Positions 42,444 through 51,132 of a DNA stretch of 64,000 nucleotides are shown here, piece by piece. The first letter of the stretch is position 1, and every line of letters begins with the position of its first letter. Location: contig JAGASL010000041.1 in assembly GCA_017621755.1 (NCBI GenBank), forward strand, positions 1-64,000, given 5' to 3'. Made by a program: the position numbers and the translations under genes. The DNA is from Clostridia bacterium. Its GTDB lineage: Bacteria; Bacillota; Clostridia; Oscillospirales; CAG-272. The notes under the pieces were generated by a model. The model was given only the letters and a program-made list of their open reading frames with translations. It searched no databases and was not told the DNA's origin.

Positions 42444-43919
42444 TTATTCATATTTTCCGAACACGGTGAAATCTACAAGGCCAAAGCCGATCTTTTTCGG
42501 GCGGTTTACGGTTATTCTGACCCGCTCGCAGCTGGCATCGGCAAAGGTCTGATAGTCGATATTTTTTTCTTCAGTTGGGTGGCGGTTATCCAGCAGCGTA
42601 AACCAAGCGCCGTTGGCAAAGCCCTCCAGTAGGTAGCCGATCGGCTCTGGCAGAACGCCCGCCTGATAGTCAAGCCCGATCTCCTTCCAGAACAGACGCA
42701 CCGCGCTGACTGTAAAGACATTGCTGAAGGTGCATTCCAGCCAAGGGGCTTTGTCACCCTCTGTCGGCTGCCACCAGCTAAGGTTGCTTTCATCGGTGGC
42801 GTAGATGGAAAGATGCCCGTCCTTTTCCGAGGAGGCCGTCGGGCGGATGCCGCCCGTGAGCGAGAGAAGCCCGGGGCTGTTTTCACGGGTCGCATTCTCC
42901 CGGTAGCCGGGGATATATTGCGGTGTATCCGTTACCCCGTGTGGGCAGTACAGCTCACCGTTTTCATCAATGGCGACCAGATCCATGCCGATACGCCGCT
43001 CATAGCGGTGTGTGCAGGCGGTGGCAATCGTGTAAAAGGCCCACAGTGTTTCACCCGGCCCACGCTCCACACAGCCGTGCCCGGCGCCGGTAATGATGCC
43101 GGTGCGGTGGGCGGTAAGTGGATTTTTCTGTTGGCAGATAAAGCCGTCAAGCGGTGAGGTATCGCTGTAATACACAGCGTTCACGTAGGCGGCATTGCAG
43201 GTGTCCGGCGCGGCGTAGATGAGGTAATAGCGACCGTTCACCTTTAATAGGTGTGGCCCCTCTACCCAGCCAAAGGTGGGGTCTTGGTTGTACAGACCCT
43301 GCCGCTCCCACGGGTTCTTTTCCGGGTTCATTCTAATCACGTCTACCGGCCCGCGGACTACGTGTGTCGGCTTCTCGCGGTCCAGCTCGTAGCCAATGAT
43401 CTTGCAGGCCGAGCCCTTTTTGGTATCCGTCGGCTCCATAGCAAAGGCAAGCATATAGATGCGCCCATCGTCATCACAAAACAGGCAAGGGTCACAGGGG
43501 GTAAAGGGCTGTCCATCCAGCCCGATAAAGTCGCCAAGCTCTGTAAAAGGGCCAAGCGGCGTGTCCGCCACATAAAGCGGGCAGCACCAGGCGGTCAGCA
43601 AAAACCGCTCTCCCCAGGAGATGATACAGGGGCTGTATTTGGGGCAGTACGGTTCGGTACGCACGTGCTGCCAGTGCTCAAAATCCTCACTTACCCAGGC
43701 CATGCCGTAGCTGGGGTAGAGGTACCATTTCCCCTCGTGGTAAAATACGGTCGGGTCGCTGATCGAGCGGTAATCCGCCCCCGTAACCGAGGCAGGCTTG
43801 TTTTCATGGCTGAACATGCCGTGTTCGTGGGGGTACCATTCATCCTTGCCGCGCGGGATGCACGGCATGGGCAGGGGGTTGACAAAGGTGTGTGCCGCGG
43901 CACTATTTATTTGTTTCAT
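42444..43919 (-). CDS. GH43-family glycoside hydrolase with F5/8-type C-terminal domain (491 aa)
   Basis: Five-blade propeller enzyme with the three acids visible: Asp in SDPTVFYHEGKWYLY, Asp in PCDPCLFCDDDGRIYML and Glu in WVEGPHLLKVNGRYYLIY. From about residue 350 a discoidin-like (F5/8/CBM32) domain begins (RPTASSEKDG, APWLECTFSNVFTVSAVRL, ending LVDFTVFGKY). The start ATG at 43919 has GGGAG upstream; earlier in-frame codons lie across the promoter. GH43 enzymes remove arabinofuranosyl or xylosyl residues. No signal peptide. First gene of an operon with two sugar isomerases, which together suggest complete processing of one pentose-like sugar. Confidence 0.85.
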   Translation of the reverse strand: MKQINSAAAHTFVNPLPMPCIPRGKDEWYPHEHGMFSHENKPASVTGADYRSISDPTVFYHEGKWYLYPSYGMAWVSEDFEHWQHVRTEPYCPKYSPCIISWGERFLLTAWCCPLYVADTPLGPFTELGDFIGLDGQPFTPCDPCLFCDDDGRIYMLAFAMEPTDTKKGSACKIIGYELDREKPTHVVRGPVDVIRMNPEKNPWERQGLYNQDPTFGWVEGPHLLKVNGRYYLIYAAPDTCNAAYVNAVYYSDTSPLDGFICQQKNPLTAHRTGIITGAGHGCVERGPGETLWAFYTIATACTHRYERRIGMDLVAIDENGELYCPHGVTDTPQYIPGYRENATRENSPGLLSLTGGIRPTASSEKDGHLSIYATDESNLSWWQPTEGDKAPWLECTFSNVFTVSAVRLFWKEIGLDYQAGVLPEPIGYLLEGFANGAWFTLLDNRHPTEEKNIDYQTFADASCERVRITVNRPKKIGFGLVDFTVFGKYE

Positions 43920-43956
43920 AAGCGGTTCTCCCAGCAGAAGTACAAGATCTTTTTCC

Positions 43957-43985
43957 ATTATAAAGCATTCTATCGCCGTTTGCAA
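43957..43985 (-). promoter_or_regulatory. Promoter of the GH43 operon
   Basis: Minus-strand TTGCAA at 43980-43985, 17-bp spacer, TATAAT at 43957-43962. It lies directly behind the terminator of the preceding gene. Confidence 0.8.
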
Positions 43986-43999
43986 CCCTATTAGGAAAA

Positions 44000-44032
44000 A
44001 AAGCCCCTGGGAATTTTCTTTCCCAGGGGCTT
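44000..44032 (-). terminator. Terminator of the zinc-ribbon lipoprotein gene
   Basis: Perfect 13-bp stem (44001-44013 with 44020-44032, AAGCCCCTGGGAA and complement), then T-run on the minus strand. Confidence 0.85.
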
Positions 44033-44043
44033 TGCTTAGCAAA

Positions 44044-44244
44044 TTAGTCGAACAGGTCGCCCAGGTTCTGTAAATCCTCGTAGCAATCAGCGCAGTAAAT
44101 GACCTCCTGGCCAAATACCTCTTCCTTATACTGCTTGCCGCTCTTCTCCTCATTACAAAGATCGCAGGTAAACTTGGCACCGCAACCGGCAAGGGCGGTG
44201 GCCAGCGTAGCTGCCAGCACCAGCGTGCAAAGAAGCTTTTTCAT
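44044..44244 (-). CDS. Small zinc-ribbon lipoprotein (66 aa)
   Basis: Start ATG at 44244 behind GGAGAG. The signal ends in the lipobox LAGC (MKKLLCTLVLAATLATALAG then Cys). The mature 47 residues carry two CxxC pairs (TCDLCNEEKSG and YCADCYEDL), a treble of four Cys that should bind one zinc. It ends in an acidic tail. The mature protein is very small for a lipoprotein and is likely exposed outside the membrane. A role in metal or redox handling is a guess. Single gene with its own terminator. Confidence 0.75.
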   Translation of the reverse strand: MKKLLCTLVLAATLATALAGCGAKFTCDLCNEEKSGKQYKEEVFGQEVIYCADCYEDLQNLGDLFD

Positions 44245-44374
44245 GATAATGTCTCTCCTTCTGTGAATTTTGAATGGAGCGCATAGCACATCCTATTCTG
44301 TCTCTATCATAGCATAAGTTGCTTGCCGTGTCAACCGAAAAATTCATTTTTTGTTAACAAAATGCATCAAGAAC

Positions 44375-44414
44375 AAAAAACAACCTTGCAAATTGCTTTG
44401 CAAGGTTGTTTTTT
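44375..44414 (-). terminator. Terminator of ppdK
   Basis: Stem AAAAAACAACCTTGCAAA with TTTGCAAGGTTGTTTTTT (44375-44414), small loop TTGC, minus-strand T-run. Confidence 0.88.
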
Positions 44415-44433
44415 CTATTGATCTTGGCTCGAA

Positions 44434-47058
44434 TTACTTCTTCAGTGCAGCCTGTGCAGCGGCCAGTCTTGCGATCGGCACGCGGAAGGGCGAGCAAGAA
44501 ACGTAGTCAAGACCGATCTGGTGGCAGAACTCAACAGAGGTCGGGTCGCCGCCGTGCTCACCGCAGATACCAACGTGCAGGTGGTTGTTCACCGGTCTGC
44601 CCAGGGTAACTGCCATGTTCATCAGCTTGCCAACGCCGGTCTGGTCAAGCTTTGCAAACGGATCGTTCTCAAAGATCTTAGCATCGTAGTAAGCGCCAAG
44701 GAACTTGCCGGCATCGTCACGAGAGAAGCCATAGGTCATCTGCGTCAGGTCATTGGTACCGAAGCAGAAGAAGTCAGCGTTTGCGGCGATCTCGTCAGCG
44801 GTCAGACAAGCTCTCGGGATCTCGATCATGGTACCAACCTCATACTTGAGGGTTGCGCCGGCAGCAGCGATCTCAGCATCAGCGGTAGCAACCACAACAG
44901 ACTTCACGTACTTCAGCTCCTTCACGTCGCCAACCAGCGGGATCATGATCTCGGGAACGATGTTCCACTCGGGGTGCTTCTTCTGTACGTTGATAGCAGC
45001 GCGGATAACGGCGCTGGTCTGCATCTTTGCGATCTCAGGGTAGGTAACGGCCAGACGGCAGCCACGGTGACCCATCATCGGGTTGAACTCATGCAGGGAA
45101 GCGATAATAGCCTTGATATCCTCAATGCTCTTGTTCTGTGCCTTAGCCAGCAGGGCAATGTCCTCTTCGGTGGTAGGAACGAACTCGTGCAGCGGGGGAT
45201 CCAGGAAACGGATACATACCGGGTTGCCCTCAAGAGCCTCGTAAAGAGCCTCAAAGTCGGACTGCTGGTAGGGCAGGATCTTAGCCAGAGCAACCTCTCT
45301 CTCCTCAGCGGTGTCAGAGCAGATCATCTCGCGGAATGCGGCGATTCTGTCAGCCTCGAAGAACATGTGCTCGGTACGGCAGAGGCCGATACCCTCAGCA
45401 CCCAGCTCACGAGCCTTCTTAGCGTCAGCAGGGGTATCAGCGTTGGTTCTAACCTTCAGAGTACGGAACTCGTCAGCCCAGCCCATGATGGTGCCGAAGT
45501 TGCCGGAGATCTCAGCATCAACGGTGGGAACGATGCCGTCGTAGATCTTACCGGTAGAGCCGTCGATGGAGATATAGTCGCCCTCGTGGTAGGTCTTGCC
45601 TGCCAGGGTGAACTGCTTGTTCTCCTCATCCATGTTGATCTCGCCACAGCCGGAAACGCAGCACTTACCCATACCACGGGCAACAACGGCTGCGTGAGAG
45701 GTCATACCACCGCGAACGGTCAGGATACCCTGAGAAGCTTTCATGCCGGTGATATCCTCAGGCGAGGTCTCAAGACGAACCAGAACTACCTTCTTGCCCT
45801 GTGCCTTCCAAGCCTCAGCATCCTCAGCAGAGAATACGATCTGGCCGCAAGCAGCACCAGGGGAAGCACCCAGACCACGGCCAACCGGCACAGCAGCCTT
45901 CAGAGCCTTGGCGTCAAACTGCGGGTGCAGCAGGGTGTCCAGGTTACGGGGGTCGATCATCAGAACGGCCTCTTCCTTGGTCTTATGACCCTCAGCCACC
46001 AGGTCTACAGCGATCTGCAGAGCGGCGGGAGCGGTTCTCTTGCCGTTTCTGGTCTGCAGCATGTAGAGCTTCTCGTTCTCAATAGTAAACTCCATATCCT
46101 GCATGTCGTGGTAGTGATTTTCAAGAATCTCGCATACCTTCTTGAATTCCTCGAAGGCAGCCGGGAACTTGTCAGCCATTTCAGCGATCGGCATCGGCGT
46201 ACGAACACCGGCAACAACGTCCTCACCCTGTGCGTTGGTCAGGAACTCGCCCATCAGCTTCTTCTCGCCGGTAGCAGGGTCACGGGTAAAGGCTACGCCG
46301 GTACCGCAGTTGTCGCCCATGTTACCGAATGCCATTGCCTGTACGTTAACGGCAGTACCCCAAGAGTAGGGAATGTCGTTATCGCGGCGGTATACGTTTG
46401 CGCGGGGGTTATCCCAAGAACGGAATACGGCCTTAACGGCACCAATCAGCTGCTCCTTGGGGTCAGAGGGGAAGTCGGAACCGATCTTTGCCTTGTACTC
46501 TGCCTTGAACTGGTTAGCCAGCTCCTTCAGATCCTCAGCGGTCAGCTCGATATCCTGCTTAACGCCCTTCTCTTCCTTCATCTTATCGATGAGCTCTTCG
46601 AAGTACTTCTTGCCGACCTCCATAACAACGTCGGAGTACATCTGGATAAATCTTCTGTAGCAGTCGTAAGCCCAACGCGGGTTGTTCGACTTCTTTGCCA
46701 TAACCTCAACAACGTCCTCGTTCAGACCCAGGTTCAGAATGGTATCCATCATGCCAGGCATGGATGCGCGCGCACCGGAACGAACCGAAACCAGCAGCGG
46801 GTTCTCCAGATCGCCAAACTTCTTGCCGGTGATCTCTTCCATCTTTACGATGTACTCCATGATCTGCGCCATGATCTCGTCATTGATCTGTCTGCCATCC
46901 TCATAGTACTGGGTGCAGGCCTCGGTGGAAATGGTGAAGCCCTGGGGAACCGGGAGACCAATCTTGGTCATCTCAGCCAGGTTAGCACCCTTACCGCCAA
47001 GCAGCTCACGCATGTTCGCGTCGCCTTCGGTGAACAGGTAAACATACTTCTTGCTCAT
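44434..47058 (-). CDS. ppdK: Pyruvate, phosphate dikinase
   Basis: An 874-residue protein, the normal length. The start ATG at 47058 is read from MSKKYVYLFTEGDANMRELL, with GGAGG 11 bases upstream. Domains: N-terminal ATP-grasp (GGKGANLAEMTKIGLPVPQG, RSGARASMPGMMDTILNLGL), central phosphohistidine domain (ILTVRGGMTSHAAVVARGMG with the active His), and C-terminal PEP/pyruvate barrel (GIGLCRTEHMFF, FFCFGTNDLTQMTYGFSRDD, GICGEHGGDP). It converts pyruvate, ATP and phosphate to PEP, AMP and PPi, and in anaerobes may run as the PPi-dependent end of glycolysis. Its 5' end has a stem-loop (47109-47135). Codon use suggests high expression. Confidence 0.97.
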   Translation of the reverse strand: MSKKYVYLFTEGDANMRELLGGKGANLAEMTKIGLPVPQGFTISTEACTQYYEDGRQINDEIMAQIMEYIVKMEEITGKKFGDLENPLLVSVRSGARASMPGMMDTILNLGLNEDVVEVMAKKSNNPRWAYDCYRRFIQMYSDVVMEVGKKYFEELIDKMKEEKGVKQDIELTAEDLKELANQFKAEYKAKIGSDFPSDPKEQLIGAVKAVFRSWDNPRANVYRRDNDIPYSWGTAVNVQAMAFGNMGDNCGTGVAFTRDPATGEKKLMGEFLTNAQGEDVVAGVRTPMPIAEMADKFPAAFEEFKKVCEILENHYHDMQDMEFTIENEKLYMLQTRNGKRTAPAALQIAVDLVAEGHKTKEEAVLMIDPRNLDTLLHPQFDAKALKAAVPVGRGLGASPGAACGQIVFSAEDAEAWKAQGKKVVLVRLETSPEDITGMKASQGILTVRGGMTSHAAVVARGMGKCCVSGCGEINMDEENKQFTLAGKTYHEGDYISIDGSTGKIYDGIVPTVDAEISGNFGTIMGWADEFRTLKVRTNADTPADAKKARELGAEGIGLCRTEHMFFEADRIAAFREMICSDTAEEREVALAKILPYQQSDFEALYEALEGNPVCIRFLDPPLHEFVPTTEEDIALLAKAQNKSIEDIKAIIASLHEFNPMMGHRGCRLAVTYPEIAKMQTSAVIRAAINVQKKHPEWNIVPEIMIPLVGDVKELKYVKSVVVATADAEIAAAGATLKYEVGTMIEIPRACLTADEIAANADFFCFGTNDLTQMTYGFSRDDAGKFLGAYYDAKIFENDPFAKLDQTGVGKLMNMAVTLGRPVNNHLHVGICGEHGGDPTSVEFCHQIGLDYVSCSPFRVPIARLAAAQAALKK

Positions 47059-47108
47059 CTTTCGAAAATCCTCCAAATATAATATTATTTATTTTTTTCT
47101 TCTTTGGC

Positions 47109-47135
47109 TGCAAATGCGGCAAGCCGCAATTTGCA
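47109..47135 (-). promoter_or_regulatory. 5'-end stem-loop of the ppdK mRNA with upstream promoter
   Basis: TGCAAATGCGGC (47109-47120) and GCCGCAATTTGCA (47123-47135) form a near-perfect stem-loop. The minus-strand -10 TATAAT (47142-47147, extended TGG) lies just upstream, so the transcript would start within a few bases of the stem. It is too early to terminate; it probably protects the mRNA. Confidence 0.6.
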
Positions 47136-47217
47136 TCCTACATTATACCATACTGAAAGCGAAATTACCATATTTTTTTATTCTTTTGTGATGCAAATGG
47201 CATTGTTTACAATTTGT

Positions 47218-48807
47218 TCACATTTGATTGGCAGCTTCATTCGGAACGTAGATACAAAAAACCTCATTCAGCATATCCTTGTAGTTGGTGAGCAGCTGGC
47301 CGTCGGTGCGGGAGACGTTAAAGGCGCGGTACAGATAGCCATCAAAGAAGCTTTCATCCAAAACGATAGTACCCGCTCCGATCTCATCCGGGCGGGACTC
47401 CTGCAGGGCAGCATCCTTCCATGCCTCCGGGCGGATCTTCCAGCCATCAGCAATGATCAAGATCGTGTCGGCCGGCAGCTCGTCTGACGTGAAGCGTTTG
47501 GTGGCGGCAAATTTCATGCCGAAATCACCACTGCCGTTGAGCACGTTATGGCTGCCCGCGGCCATCGAATGCCAATACTTGCCTACGGTGAAGTCAAGCT
47601 CCAGCTTAGTATAGTCCTCGATGGAAAGATCCAGAACCGGTTCCTTGGTATAAGACGAGGCCGTCACATCCCAATCGCAGAGAATGGCGTTACGCGCGCT
47701 CTCGCGGCAAACGGTAATGTGGTCGCCCCACAGGCCAAGCGGTGCGTAGGAAACCTCCATCGGGTCAATACCGGTCAGCGCGCCCAACGTTGTCAGGGAA
47801 GCAATGTAGCGGCCGTAGTTCAGCGAGAGGTGGTAGCCGTCTCGCGTTAGTGTGTCGCCTAGGAAGGACGTGCGCGCGTTCTGAATCGCGGTGCCGCTTG
47901 GTACCAGCACGGCAAAATCGCGTGTCAGCACCTGGTCGGAGACGGCAAGCAGAATGCTCTCATACATCTCTATCTGGTCGCGCTCGTAAGCGGCAAAGCC
48001 GCCGTGTGTAGAATCTTGCTGATAGGCCCAGGTCATTTGAAAGGCCAGCTCTGCTTCGGGTACCTTTTCGCGCACGTAGGCCATCAGAGCGTCAAGCGGC
48101 GCATAGGTCAATGGCTTGCCCGATTCGTGGCTGGCCTGCTGCAGCATCACAAAATCCCATTCGGCATAGGCAAGGCCCATGTCCACGGTATAATTGGTCT
48201 CTGTGGTTGTCCCGCCCTCGCCAAAGAGGTGAAATTCATACGCTGCCGCGCCACCTTCAATGTTGGTCAGATGCTGCTGCAGGGTGCAGCCGCCGATATA
48301 CAGATTGGCAAGACAAATATTCTCGGCCGGTATGCCGGCAGAAAGGGCTGTTTTGTAGAGGTGAGCCATTGCGTCATCGCCAAAGCTGTTGCCGAGGATC
48401 AGCAGGCGCAGGCTGTCGCGCGGCGAGACCGTGACCTCATAGGTGATGGGATCAGCCAAGCCGGAAAGATCCTCTACCGTTATCGTATAGGTGCCTACCA
48501 GGTTAGCGTTGTAGCTGTCTGCGTTTACGCGGTATTCGTCTGCCGAAAGGGCAACCTGGCTGCCATTGTTTTCATCACCGCCCGTGCGGTAAACGACCAG
48601 CCCATCAGCCGAAAAGGCTTCCAGGTATGAAAATTCCGTACGTCCGCCCTCCAGCGAAAGGGTATACACAATGGGGTCATTTGGCGGCGTGTCATCCCCT
48701 GCCGGATCCCCTGTCGGATTCCCGGTCGGATTCCCGCCACAGGCGGTAAGTAACATCATCCCAAGCAGGGCAAGAAGAATTGAAAAAAGAACTCTGATCG
48801 CTTTCAT
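47218..48807 (-). CDS. Lipoprotein with Ig-like and DUF4886 (SGNH-like) domains (529 aa)
   Basis: Lipobox LTAC at residues 20-23, then a linker of short repeats (NPTGNPTGDPAGD) that is coded by repeated DNA at about 48690-48735. Residues about 45-130 form a bacterial Ig-like module (YTLSLEGGRTEFSYLEAFSA, VTVSPRD). From residue 132, RLLILGNSFGDDAMAHLYKT shows the DUF4886 nucleophile block (GNSF), with LANLYIGGCTLQQHLTN, FVMLQQASHESG and a late DGYHLS (Asp/His). It is probably a surface esterase acting on glycans. The start has AGGTGCAGC upstream. Single gene. Substrate unknown. Confidence 0.8.
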   Translation of the reverse strand: MKAIRVLFSILLALLGMMLLTACGGNPTGNPTGDPAGDDTPPNDPIVYTLSLEGGRTEFSYLEAFSADGLVVYRTGGDENNGSQVALSADEYRVNADSYNANLVGTYTITVEDLSGLADPITYEVTVSPRDSLRLLILGNSFGDDAMAHLYKTALSAGIPAENICLANLYIGGCTLQQHLTNIEGGAAAYEFHLFGEGGTTTETNYTVDMGLAYAEWDFVMLQQASHESGKPLTYAPLDALMAYVREKVPEAELAFQMTWAYQQDSTHGGFAAYERDQIEMYESILLAVSDQVLTRDFAVLVPSGTAIQNARTSFLGDTLTRDGYHLSLNYGRYIASLTTLGALTGIDPMEVSYAPLGLWGDHITVCRESARNAILCDWDVTASSYTKEPVLDLSIEDYTKLELDFTVGKYWHSMAAGSHNVLNGSGDFGMKFAATKRFTSDELPADTILIIADGWKIRPEAWKDAALQESRPDEIGAGTIVLDESFFDGYLYRAFNVSRTDGQLLTNYKDMLNEVFCIYVPNEAANQM

Positions 48808-48915
48808 GCTGCACCTCGTTGTTTTTTCCCATTATACCATGCCGCTCTCGTTCTGTCAAGCGACATTGCCCTCGTAGAAGGCGGTGAGAAAAATACGAGA
48901 ATTTACAAAAAGCGG

Positions 48916-48944
48916 TTGACCTTTTCTGCCAATTGTGCTATAAT
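48916..48944 (+). promoter_or_regulatory. Promoter of tRNA-Arg
   Basis: TTGACC at 48916-48921, 17-bp spacer, TATAAT at 48939-48944, extended -10 TGCTATAAT. Confidence 0.85.
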
Positions 48945-48954
48945 AGCTACATCC

Positions 48955-49029
48955 GCCTGCATAGTTAAATGGATATAATAGCCCCCTCCTAAGGGGTAGT
49001 TACAGGTTCGATTCCTGTTGCGGGTGCCA
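48955..49029 (+). tRNA. tRNA-Arg (anticodon CCT)
   Basis: 75-nt cloverleaf with anticodon loop CTCCTAA, T-arm ACAGG-TTCGATT-CCTGT and encoded CCA at 49027-49029. The acceptor stem GCCTGCA/TGCGGGT has G-U pairs at the first and fourth positions, so the 5' end could be off by a base. The gene begins about 10 bp after the -10 box. Confidence 0.85.
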
Positions 49030-49064
49030 AAAGGGAGCCGGCGCATTGCGCCGGCTCCCTTTTG
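49029..49064 (+). terminator. Terminator of tRNA-Arg
   Basis: Perfect stem AAAAGGGAGCCGGCGCA / TGCGCCGGCTCCCTTTT starting at the encoded CCA, ending in a T-run. Confidence 0.88.
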
Positions 49065-49250
49065 GCACCCGCCAGGCGAACCTGCTCCGCGCTCGAAAAA
49101 CAGCCCACTTCTCTAAAGCAGAGGCGCGGAATCAGGTTCGCATATGCGACGAGAGCGGCGGCCGCTTGCGAGGCGCCGGCGAGGAGCAAATATCATTGCC
49201 CGCCAAGGCGGGCGATATTCCTGTTGCGCATGGCACCGGCTCCCTTTTGG
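49061..49250. repeat. Palindromic region with inverted tRNA-Arg 3'-end copy
   Basis: 49061-49084, read on the minus strand, is CAGGTTCG...GCGGGTGCCAAA, the tRNA-Arg T-arm and acceptor end with about five bases missing. A second CAGGTTCGC is at about 49132-49140 in the opposite direction, with CGCGG/CCGCG arms, and 49187-49215 holds CCCGCC/GGCGGG. The last segment (about 49220-49250) again repeats GCACCGGCTCCCTTTTGG as in the tRNA terminator. No gene is seen in this stretch. Confidence 0.6.
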
Positions 49251-49343
49251 CTTCGAACCTGTTACTTCATAAGAATATATTGAATTCGTAGAACTTCAGT
49301 GATATAATGAATTAAAACTATTTGCATTTATGAGGAATTCTTT

Positions 49344-49973
49344 ATGAAAAACTTATTGCTTATTGGCGACTCAATCCGTGCAGGATATGATAAATCTGTC
49401 AAAAAAACCTTAAGCGGCAAGGTGAATGTAATTTTCCCGGAAGAGAACTGCCGCTTTGCTTCGTATGTATTAAGAAATTTTCACGAGTGGTTTGGTGAAC
49501 TTAATGCCAAAGATATAGATGTAATACATTGGAATGCAGGACTTTGGGATTGCTTAAGATTATTCGGCGAGGAACCTCAAACACCGCTTGACGTCTATGC
49601 TTATTATATAGAAAGAATATGTATAAGAATTAAAAAATTGTGTCCTAATGCAAAGGTGGTATTTGCAACATCAACCAAAGTTATTTCCGAACAGATGAGC
49701 GATAATTTTAAGCGCTATAATGAGGAAATCGAAAAATATAACGAAGCTGCCGTAAGCATTGTTAAAAAATATGGCTTTGAGATAAACGATTTGTATGCTC
49801 TCTCTGCAAGCTTACCAAATGAATTACATTCCGACCCAGTTCATTATTACACACCGGAGGCAACAAGGGTGCTTACGAATCGGGTGCTCTCCGTTGTTTC
49901 ACCGATGTTGGGATTGGAAGAAATACCTGAATACAGCGAGGATTTATATACAGATAGCCCGGTTGGTATATAA
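49344..49973 (+). CDS. SGNH/GDSL hydrolase, AT-rich (209 aa)
   Basis: Nucleophile block LLLIGDSIRAGY, then IHWNAGLWD in place of the usual GxND block, and a C-terminal SDPVHYYTPEATRVL with the Asp/His pair. No signal peptide, so cytosolic esterase-like. GAGGAA precedes the ATG. Base use is strikingly AT-rich (many AAA, AAT, ATA, TTA codons) compared with both neighbours, pointing to recent acquisition next to tRNA-Arg. The substrate is unknown. A related but different SGNH gene is at 19349. Confidence 0.8.
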   Translation: MKNLLLIGDSIRAGYDKSVKKTLSGKVNVIFPEENCRFASYVLRNFHEWFGELNAKDIDVIHWNAGLWDCLRLFGEEPQTPLDVYAYYIERICIRIKKLCPNAKVVFATSTKVISEQMSDNFKRYNEEIEKYNEAAVSIVKKYGFEINDLYALSASLPNELHSDPVHYYTPEATRVLTNRVLSVVSPMLGLEEIPEYSEDLYTDSPVGI

Positions 49974-50071
49974 TTCAACGGTTTCAACGGATATGATTTT
50001 ACACATCACTTCGTGATGATTCCATACGTGCCAAGTCATCGTTCCTTATTCGCATAGTTGCTGGCAGAAAA

Positions 50072-50108
50072 ATAGAAACAGGCAGCCGTTACGGCTGCCT
50101 GTTTCTAT
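50072..50108. terminator. Bidirectional terminator
   Basis: Arms ATAGAAACAGGCAGCCGT (50072-50089) and complement (50091-50108), between the SGNH and EamA genes. Confidence 0.8.
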
Positions 50109-50114
50109 GAAATC

Positions 50115-50963
50115 TTACAAATTCAAGAGTATAACGGCCGCCACGCCGAGAAAAAGACCGACAAGCTGCCGCTTGACGAGCTTCTCGCGGAACAGGAGCG
50201 TGGATATGACGTAGGTGAGCACGATATTGCCGGCCGAGATGGTGGGGTAGAGCAGCGAGGCCGAGAGTCGGTTCGCCAGCACCATCACCAGCAGGTTGGC
50301 GATGCCGTTTGCAACCCCGCAGCCGCCGCCGTACAGCAGGCCGGGCTTATAGCAGGCGCGCAGCGCGCCGCGTTCGCGGACAAGGGCAATGGTGCCGATC
50401 ACGCAGGTCACCAGCAGTAGGGAAGCGATCATAAATTCGTTTTTGTAGGCCCCATCAAAGCTGTCCTGCTGCATCTTCTGCACGATCGAGCAGGCCCCGT
50501 TTCCAATCGAGGCAAGCAGGGTGTATAGCAGCCATTTGCCGGTGATCTTTGCTTTTTCACGCTTGGCGCAGATCAGGTATAGAGAGACCACCAGCAGCAG
50601 AATGCCGCCGATGATGCCGATGTCGGCCTGCTCCTTTAGAAAGATCAGACCGTATAGCGTAGGCATCAGGAGTGAATAGGAGATCAGCAGCGAGGTGATC
50701 GAAAGCGGCCCGCAGGCGATCGCCGCAAAGCTGAAGATCGTGGCCACCGCATAGGAAAGGCCAAAGGCTACCGCGTAGGGCAGCAGCTCGATGCAGAAGG
50801 AAAGCGGACCGGCTGTGACAACAAAAAAGAGCAGCGCGGCCAGTGCCACGATCGTGCTGAAGCAATATTTACCGTCAACGGTGACCTTGTCATTGTAGAT
50901 TCGTTTGGTGATCGTTTGCATCGTTAGGCAAACGGTGACCACCGCCAATAATAGCGCGTTCAA
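50115..50963 (-). CDS. EamA/DMT-family transporter (282 aa)
   Basis: The likely start is TTG at 50963 (LNALLLAVVTVCLTMQTITK), which has GAGG eight bases upstream; a longer reading to 51134 crosses the promoter at 51028-51056. The product has about ten membrane helices, with FGLSYAVATIFSFAAIACGP and VISTLLFREKLVKRQLVGLF typical of the family. Substrate unknown. It is divergent from the metallophosphoesterase gene at 51133. Of the three EamA genes in the window it is the least standard in start codon. Confidence 0.78.
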   Translation of the reverse strand: MNALLLAVVTVCLTMQTITKRIYNDKVTVDGKYCFSTIVALAALLFFVVTAGPLSFCIELLPYAVAFGLSYAVATIFSFAAIACGPLSITSLLISYSLLMPTLYGLIFLKEQADIGIIGGILLLVVSLYLICAKREKAKITGKWLLYTLLASIGNGACSIVQKMQQDSFDGAYKNEFMIASLLLVTCVIGTIALVRERGALRACYKPGLLYGGGCGVANGIANLLVMVLANRLSASLLYPTISAGNIVLTYVISTLLFREKLVKRQLVGLFLGVAAVILLNL

Positions 50964-51027
50964 AATTGACACCTCGTAAGTGAACTTTTCTATAGGATCG
51001 CTGCTTGCTGCTGCAAGCCCGATGCAG

Positions 51028-51056
51028 AGTATAGCACAAAAACGAAAAAATGTAAA
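51028..51056 (-). promoter_or_regulatory. Promoter of the EamA gene at 50115
   Basis: Minus-strand TTTACA at 51051-51056, 17-bp spacer, TATACT at 51028-51033 with extended TGC. Confidence 0.75.
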
Positions 51057-51074
51057 GCCTTTTCGGCTTTTCTC

Positions 51075-51103
51075 TTTACTGAAAAACAAAGTTATGCTAT
51101 AAT
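51075..51103 (+). promoter_or_regulatory. Promoter of the metallophosphoesterase-AEC operon
   Basis: TTTACT at 51075-51080, 17-bp spacer, TATAAT at 51098-51103 with extended -10 TGCTATAAT. Confidence 0.8.
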
Positions 51104-51132
51104 GAAGAAAAAACAAAAAAGGGGTGCCTACC

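Noticed and set aside
44521..47082. Very long open frame on the plus strand opposite ppdK
   Set aside because: It is a by-product of the strong codon bias of ppdK (few stop trinucleotides on the other strand); it lacks a ribosome site and gives no family pattern.
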